Shown one piece after another: positions 57,239 through 64,000 of a DNA stretch of 64,000 bases. The translations under genes and the position numbers were made by a program. The notes under the pieces are model-generated. The model had not been told where the DNA came from, did not search any database, and saw only the letters and a program-made list of their open reading frames with translations. Origin of the DNA: Notospermus geniculatus (taxonomy: Eukaryota > Nemertea > Pilidiophora > Heteronemertea > Lineidae); NCBI GenBank assembly GCA_002633025.1, contig NMRB01000186.1, forward strand, positions 83,986-147,985, given 5' to 3'. The first letter of the stretch is position 1. Each line of letters begins with the position of its first letter.

Positions 57239-58090
57239 GGTGACTAAATATCCGATGTGAGAAAAGAACTTCTCGGTCATCCTGAGTTTCGAAACAACCA
57301 TCTTCTGCCTCGTATTCCGACAAAGATGCTACAGTCTTCAAACCTTGCACCGAAAATCTAGCCTGATTTCATGAGTCTCATAACTTATTGCAAAATATTA
57401 TTCACGGAACCTTTGGTAATAAGCTACATTATTTTCTTAAAATATTAAGATTCACTTCAACTATGACATACACACTTGTACGCCACTTCGAAAACCATGT
57501 AGGTCATTCTCAAGCTTAGCCTATGACCTACTTAGAAAACCATGGAGGTCAATCTCAAGCTTACCCTATGACCTACTTCAAACACATGAAGGTCATTCTC
57601 AAGCTTAGCCTATGACCTACAGTGACTAAATATCCGATGTGAGAAAAGAACTTCTCGGTCATCCTGAGTTTCGAAACAACCATCTTCTGCCTCGTATTCC
57701 GACAAAGATGCTAGAATGTCTTCAAACCTTGCACCGAAAATCTAGCCTGATTTCATGAGTCTCATAACTTATTGGTATTGCAAAATATTATTCACGGAAC
57801 CTTTGGTAATAAGCTACATTATTTTCTTAAAATATTAAGATTCACTTCAACTATGACATACATACTTGTACGCCACTTCGAAAACCATGTAGGTCATTCT
57901 CAAGCTTAGCCTTTGACCTACTTCGAAAACCATGGAGGTCAATCTCAAGCTTAGCCTATGACCTACTTCAAACACATGAAGGTCATTCTCAAGCTTAGCC
58001 TATGACCTACTTCAAAAATATGAAGGTCATTCTCAAGCTTAGCCTATGACCTACTTCGAAAACCGTGAAAGTCATTCTCAAACTCAACGC
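57239..58090. repeat. Duplication of 381 bp containing paired AGGTCA/TGACCT units
   Basis: A block starting GTGACTAAATATCCGATGTG recurs at 57620. Each half ends in tandem units of about 44 bp with AGGTCA, 17 bases, TGACCT, and between units TGACCT, about 16 bases, AGGTCA. About seven intact pairs are counted (57508-58050), plus a degenerate last one. Confidence 0.9.
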
Positions 58091-60134
58091 TGCCCACTGG
58101 TACAAAACGGAAGTTGACTCCTGACGAATCTTAGTCACCCGTATGAAGACATCAGTCGTCTGCGAAAAACGAATTTGTTTGTCAACAAGTCGTTCGTAAA
58201 ATAGGAATGAAGGCCAGTCTATTACATGAGATTACCTCCCCGTATGCCTTCTCCCGCGAGATCGTCAGCAGACGACTCGTCTTTTAATCTCATCTGAAAA
58301 CCCACAAGATAACAAAATGACGTATTTCGCGCCTGCGTGATTTAGTTTGGCTTTCAATTGAAATCTAGCATCTTGTTGAGGTTCCATTTCCGACATGATG
58401 GTGACACCGTGGAACCGCCGGAGTCCATTGTCCCCCACCCTGCGCCACGTGATGGTCGAGAGATGTTGATGTACAGCTGCTTATAAGATCAAATTCGGCT
58501 CAATGGATGTGTAAGCTATCACTACTGTTTCCTTGAGAAACATAAGATTCAAACAAATCAAAACAAGGCACATATCCTCCCAAAATCAGAGTTGTTTGTT
58601 CGTAATGCTATTGTGAAAAGAACATAAAGTTTGTACTTTATGTATAATGACCACCAGGGGTCGGTCGGTCATAAGCACAGAAGAAGCAGATGTCCAAATA
58701 ATGATTCTTAATTTATAATTGAATAACTTTATAGCCTTTTTATGCAGAATTACAAAAAGCTACCAGAATCTGTCGTTGGCAGTTTCATATTAGATGGTGA
58801 TAATTTAGACAAAAGACGGATTTGTGATCTTCTGTCCTGCTTTATCTAAACTACACATCTTTATCGTCCTCTTCACACCGTACGCTCATAATTTGCATCA
58901 GCAACTGGTTGGAACAAATGATGTCGTAAAATGACCTTTTGCAACAGTGTCGTAAAGCGTTCGAGTGATTGGTCACAGCGTAAGCAGCTAACACAATCAG
59001 AATCAATCATGTCACCGTTGTTGCTCCTGATAACCGCTAGAGGTCGTCATGCAGGGATGTTGGCGTAATGGCCCACCTCCACAATAAGATGGGATCAAAG
59101 AATGATCATCCATGTTCTAAAGAGATTGTCCACTGAAATATCTATCGAGAGAATGTCAACTGAAAGGAAACACTGTTGATATTTCAACATTGGACTGATC
59201 TTCGCTGGGTCAAGAGGAGACCTCTTGTCAGCAAGACATCGTCACAACGTTTTCTGTTATGAACTTTTAATGGTTTTATAGGACACAATTAAATTTTCAT
59301 TTCCTTATTTTATGTATTGGTTTGTTGGCAGATTAAATTCATTTCAAGTTTAACAAGAAATTTACCACCATGGTCTACCATCTCAGAGACAAAAAGCAAA
59401 GAATTGTGATGGACAGTTTTCCAACTTAGAGAATGTCAGTTACAGATTTTATTGGTCACCAAAATCGCTTGTGTTCTGGCAATAAACATATGCAAATAAA
59501 TACAAACATTTCGGCGACATTTTCCCTTTCTGTGTATTAATCTAGCAATGAGCACCCATAAATCTGCAACGCATCTGAATTAAAGTTTATCTTCGGTCAA
59601 ACAGATTTAATATGTGTACTTTATGATTGCCGATTTTACGGTGTGTTGTTGGCGTTCTTATAATGACCCTGAACGTCCTTGGCAAAAGTATTCCTTGGCT
59701 TACTGTTGGAAATTGTCTCACGGTGTGGTACACGAAATCCAGCATTATGTTAAGGAAATCAGAAGCTGCACAGATGGGATTTAGATCTCCAAATCGATAT
59801 CCTTTGTAGCAATCAAATTCGTTATCACAACGTAGGCCAAGAACAGAATGCTTCAGAAGGCCATGTAAATTTACCTTAAAATCTCTTCGTTATTTTCATT
59901 TCACTGGCAAAAGGGAATTTCAATTATTTTCTCTCTTAAAAATTTTGAAGATTATCTGAAACAGAGCATGTCAGATGAATCTGAATTCCAAATTTCATCG
60001 TTCTACAAAATTAATGGCTATTTTGATTAGTTCTTTATAAACGGGCTAATGGAATCTCTGAAAACACTAGAAAGAAATTTGATATTGTGGCCAGCCTACG
60101 GACTCTGAGGACCATCGTGTTGCCATGATCTTCC
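58091..60134. other. Intergenic, no gene supported
   Basis: Unique sequence, with no strong repeats and no frame with splice support. Confidence 0.4.
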
Positions 60135-60319
60135 GCAACCAAGAGAACAGAAGGAAAAATAGCAGATTGTCCTTGCGTGGGTGGCGAAAATAAGGTAGAT
60201 AGCGATTCAGGGTCGAGCTCTCACCCTCAAGTAGTTACATTAACAGCTGGACCCGTCGGGCAAGTCATCCTTAATATCGACTCTAGCGATAGCCACGAGT
60301 CTACTTCAGGTCAAGTTGG
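60135..60319 (+). CDS. Putative exon, unknown
   Basis: An open frame with coding-like composition: SDSGSSSHPQVVTLTAGPVG, then QVILNIDSSDSHESTS. It ends at a possible donor ACTTCAG|GTCAAG near 60319, and a Cys-Pro-Cys lies upstream. The start is unclear. Ser/Asp-rich, unrecognised; one exon alone cannot be confirmed. Confidence 0.25.
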
Positions 60320-60856
60320 CTGTTATGCCCTATACATGGCAATATGGTTTGTTCTGTTGCTGTATTCCTATCATTGGTGACATCGGCAATTCCCTTGAAG
60401 ACCAGAGTACAGCTTTAATTCCAATGTTCGTATCCCCTAAAATGAGGTCACATTTGACAAAGCGGAATGAAACTGCAATAAAATTAATCTTGAAATTTCT
60501 GAGCATTTAGGTTAAGGTAGGCACTGGTGGGTGATGCGACGTCACTATAAATCATCTACGAAATGATTTCAGATGAAAGGTGGTATTGTCTGATTACTGC
60601 CATTGGTCAGACACTTTTGTTGACAAAGAACGAAATGGTGAAAAGTGCCGGGGCATACCGGGCATTAAGTCAAAGGAAAATAGACGGGTCGATGTTTGGA
60701 AAGTAACCAGCATATTGGACACGATGGTGTTCTTCAGGGTCAACAGACAATGACAGCAACTGTGAGAAAAATATAAAGAGTTTCTAAGCAAAAATACGAT
60801 TTTATTTTCCAATGCTGAGTCACCTTGAAGGACCATTTAGTGAAAAATTGCATGAA

Positions 60857-61912
60857 GTTCTAGTTGGCCAGAGATATTTGTTACAAGGACATGTTGAAAA
60901 GGATGTACAATCGTGTGTGTTTTGAGGCGAGTTTGGCCGTGAGAAAGACATACACTGTAGCATAGGGGATATTTGATACTGGTCTATCCTGGGGAGGGGT
61001 CCATGCAACTGCTTCGTCCTGTAAATAATTTGGACACAAAAGGAATGGTTCCAACACAACGACTTTGATCGTCAAAGAATAAAAAAATCTTGAGGCAAAC
61101 TCCCGTGTTTGGTGATCCTGATTTCGTTGTTTTCTGAATGAAATTGGGTGATGAATGAAGATATGTGCGATGAAAGAACCGAAGATACCGTACTTCCACA
61201 TCTGAAGGTCCGTCAACAACATTCCGAGTCACCCACTCGTAACAATGCAAGGGATTACTGTCGGAAGTCAACCAAGCAGATTTTAAGACATGCCCTTTTG
61301 ATCACCAGTCCGATATTCATAAAAGAAGGAGTCTAAGTAAAGTTGGCTTTGTTTTGATACAATAGATAATTGTGTTAGGCCCAAGCCGGTTCGTGTCGTT
61401 CAGATTATCCATGTTGGCGGTATGCAAGGTAGCCATGAAGCCAACGCATCAAACGTCAGATTGGAAGGCGAAAGCACCAAATAACCTTAAAATCATTCAG
61501 AAATTTCGATTATTGGATTCCTTAAGAGACATGTGACGGCATTCCGCCCGGTTCCATCACGGTAGAGCGTCCCGTTGACGTCCAGTTCGTTCAGCCGTGC
61601 TGATGTCTCATTCAAAACAACTCCATCACCCACCGCGAACCATCCGCTGTGACACTTCGATCTGACTGCCTGATTCGGTAATCTTTCGACAAGATGTGTG
61701 ACTGTCAATATTAGCCACAGATTGAGGAAGTTAATCGTGTCAACAAAAGCCTCGCTGTTTCTTGGCCCTGATCGCTGGCACTGTGCTGTTCGGCAGTAGA
61801 GGAGGGACGGGCTGCGACCACGGGGATCTTGCGTAGAGATCCGTCTTGCCCAGATCTTTGGGTAGGCCTTGATCTGTGGTTGATATGGAGTATGGCAGCA
61901 CAACTCACTCAC
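60857..61912. repeat. Segment duplicated at the right edge, first copy
   Basis: AGTTGGCCAGAGATATTTGT begins both copies, here and at 63022. The second copy runs off the window at 64000. Most of the region carries small indels between copies, except for the frame at 61493-61912. Confidence 0.9.
61493..61912 (-). CDS. Putative coding segment, duplicated at 63658
   Basis: 139 codons open to the stop at 61493; no ATG near the start. Residues include WLILTVTHLVERLPNQAVRS, a segment rich in Gly/Val/Asn (GWFAVGDGVVLNETSARLNE), and Cys at two positions. The second copy at 63658-64000 keeps the frame despite a 9-base (three-codon) deletion and has only a few changes, such as His for Arg and Ala for Thr. 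The neighbouring frames are broken by frame-shifting indels. That pattern is consistent with coding, but the family is not recognised. Confidence 0.35.
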   Translation of the reverse strand: MSELCCHTPYQPQIKAYPKIWARRISTQDPRGRSPSLLYCRTAQCQRSGPRNSEAFVDTINFLNLWLILTVTHLVERLPNQAVRSKCHSGWFAVGDGVVLNETSARLNELDVNGTLYRDGTGRNAVTCLLRNPIIEISE

Positions 61913-63021
61913 TGAGCCACAGAACCACGAAGGTAGCCTTCTGGAGTGTTAGCTGGTTGGGAGAGCACAGCGACAGATGGGAAACGATGGGATATTGTGC
62001 CAGTCGTTCCGTGGACAGAAATATCATCCTAACGACAGTTTAATTGGCCAGTCAGAATAAGATGTCAAAGAAATCACGGGGAGAGAATCGTAGCAGGTCT
62101 CACGCATCATTGTATTCCCTAGTCTCAATTATCAGACCAATATACTCTGACCACATTTGGCTTGGATTTCTCGAGTTTGTCATTTCGGTGATTGGCGGTG
62201 TGTTGGACGACTGAAATTCTGAAACACCTGGTTTCAGCCAAAGATATATACCGGTACCTGAGAGATCACAGCTACATGTATTTATTGTACACTATTGTTT
62301 AGCTTGAACGATTGTTCTAGTAGGCATAAATACATGTAGACTGACGTAATAGTTGTGGTTGGTTGGTCAAATTAAATGAACTATTTTCATGTACATGTAT
62401 ATCAGGTATGACTTCATGGTTTATGGTAATTCCTCTATTCTGTAATTCCTGTTGATGGTTTATGGTGATTAGTTGATTCTGTAGTTCCAGTTTATGGTAA
62501 TATGTTCATTCTGTAATTCCGGCTTATGGTTTAGGGTAATTAGATAGTTGATTTTGTAATTCTGGTTTATGGTTATGGTAATGTTGATTCTGTAATTCCG
62601 GTTATGCTGTATGGTAATTGCAATAAGTGATTCTGTAATTCTGCTGTATTCTTGTTTATGGTTATAACTTGATTCTGTAATTCTGTGATTCTGTTGTATT
62701 CTTGTTTATGGTTATTACATTAGTTGATTCTGTAATTCTGTTGTTTTCTTGTTTATGGGTTTTAGTTATTCTCTACTTTCTCACGTTCGCCAAGCAGGGT
62801 GTTTTCCTGATGGGTCTGCAGTGTGTGCGGAGAGGGTGACCCCGTCAATGCCTCACCAAAACGGGCTGTCCATTCTTCTTATATCAGGTATCAAAATGGA
62901 CAGCGCACCACACTTCTGATCTAAGTGTACCAATAGCCTGAGGAAGTTCACTGTCTCAACTCGTCAAAGTCTAAGTGTTAATATAAGAAGTTTTCAAATG
63001 CTGGTGGACTTTACCTGAACT
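61913..63021. other. Intergenic between duplicate copies
   Basis: Holds the degenerate array at 62400-62765. No gene is supported. Confidence 0.4.
62400..62765. repeat. Degenerate tandem repeat (TTGATTCTGTAATTC)
   Basis: About nine units include GATTCTGTAATTC and TTTATGGTTATGG, with variable spacing of about 30-50 bp. Confidence 0.8.
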
Positions 63022-64000
63022 TGAGTTGGCCAGAGATATTTGTTACAAGGACATGTTGAAAAGGATGTACAATTGTGTGTGTTTTGAGTCGAGTTTGGCC
63101 GTGAGAAAGACATACAGTGTAGCATAGGGGATTTGATACTGGTCTATCCTGGGGAGGGGTCCATGCAACTGCTTCGTCCTGTAAATAATTTGGACACAAA
63201 AGGAATGGATCCAACACAACGACTTTTGATTGTCAAAGAATTTTAAAAAATCTTGAGGCAAACTCCCGTGTTTGGTGATCCTGATTTCGTTGTTTTCTGA
63301 ATGAAATGTTGGATGATGAATGAAGATATGTGCGATGAAAGAACCGAAGATACCGTACTTCCACATCTGAAGGTCCGTCAACAACATTCCGAGTCACCCA
63401 CTCGTAACAATGCAAGGGATTACTGTCCGAAGTCAACCAAGCAGGTTTTAAGACATGCCCTTTTGATCACCAGTCCGATATTCATAAAAATAGGAGTCTA
63501 AGTAAAGTTGGCTTTGTTTTGATACAATAGATAATTGTGTTAGGCCCAAGCCGGTTCGTGTGGTTCAGATTATCCATGTTGGCGGTATGCAAGGTAGCCA
63601 TGAAGCCAACGCATCAAACGTCAGATTGGAGGGCGAAAGCACCAAATAGCCTTAAAATCATTCAGAAATTTCGATTATTGGATTCCTTAAGAGACATGTG
63701 ACGGCATTCCGCCCGGTTCCATCATGGTAGAGCGTCCCGTTGACGTCCAGCTCGTTCAGCCGTGCTGATGTCTCATTCAAAACAACTCCATCACCCACCG
63801 CGAACCATCCGCTGTGACACTTCGATCTGACTGCCTGATTCGGTAATCTTTCGACAAGATGTGCGACTGTCAATATTAGCCACAGATTGAGGAAGTTAAT
63901 CGTGTCAACAAAAGCCTCGCTGTTTCTTGGCCCTGATCGCTGGCACTGTGCTGTTCGGCAGTAGAGGAGGGACGGGCTGCAATCTTGCGTAGAGATCCGT
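63022..64000. repeat. Segment duplicated, second copy (truncated by window)
   Basis: A near-identical copy of 60857-61912. It includes the counterpart of the 61493 frame at 63658, which continues beyond the window edge. Confidence 0.9.

Noticed and set aside
57490-58090. CRISPR-like regular repeats
   Set aside because: Repeats are inverted half-sites in a eukaryotic minisatellite, with spacers that are themselves repeated.
60881-61222. 113-residue open frame with a duplicate at 63043
   Set aside because: Small frame-shifting indels separate the two copies, so the frame is not maintained.

Overview
This is eukaryotic nuclear DNA, almost certainly from a marine invertebrate animal. It has multi-exon genes with canonical GT-AG introns, long intergenic stretches, many small non-autonomous inverted-repeat elements, minisatellites and recent segmental duplications. 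It shows no operons and no bacterial-type gene density. The sequence alone does not fix the phylum; an invertebrate deuterostome or a lophotrochozoan would both fit. A scaffold gap (845 N, 42965-43809) and a single N at 6567 show it is a draft assembly.

Genes. Positions 230-4844 (minus) hold nine in-phase coding exons of a cyclic nucleotide-binding-domain (CNB) protein, most like the CNBD2 type, with a long basic N-terminus and two CNB modules. Its 3' end lies beyond the left edge of the window. Positions 9898-12226 (minus) hold a probable three-exon gene for a 433-residue protein of unknown family. Three tandem copies of a tRNA-Lys(UUU)-like gene with a putative 14-nt intron lie at 13344, 14320 and 15739 (minus). 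Weaker exon candidates lie at 17774-17909, 31165-31512, 37433-37588, 60135-60319 and 61493-61912.

Repeats fill most of the rest. Palindromic miniature elements (MITE-like) recur. Several can be dated against an 'empty' duplicate copy inside this same window, which shows the insertion junctions and target-site duplications (TA, TAA, CAATG, and a 6-7 bp case). Tandem arrays lie at 7965-8232, 18096-18740, 25060-25300 (and its duplicate), 57490-58090 and 62400-62765.

Duplications dominate the layout: 5956-7000 (next to the single N, possibly an unresolved haplotype), 21632-27415 with 27416-34200, 49077-50479 with 50480-51968, 51969-52243, 53730-55284 with 55285-56843, 57239-57619 with 57620-58020, and 60857-61912 with 63022-64000. 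No autonomous transposase, reverse transcriptase, CRISPR array or virus-like gene was recognised. The most interesting items are the divergent CNB gene, the intron-bearing tRNA trio, the array of paired AGGTCA/TGACCT half-sites, and the filled/empty insertion pairs.
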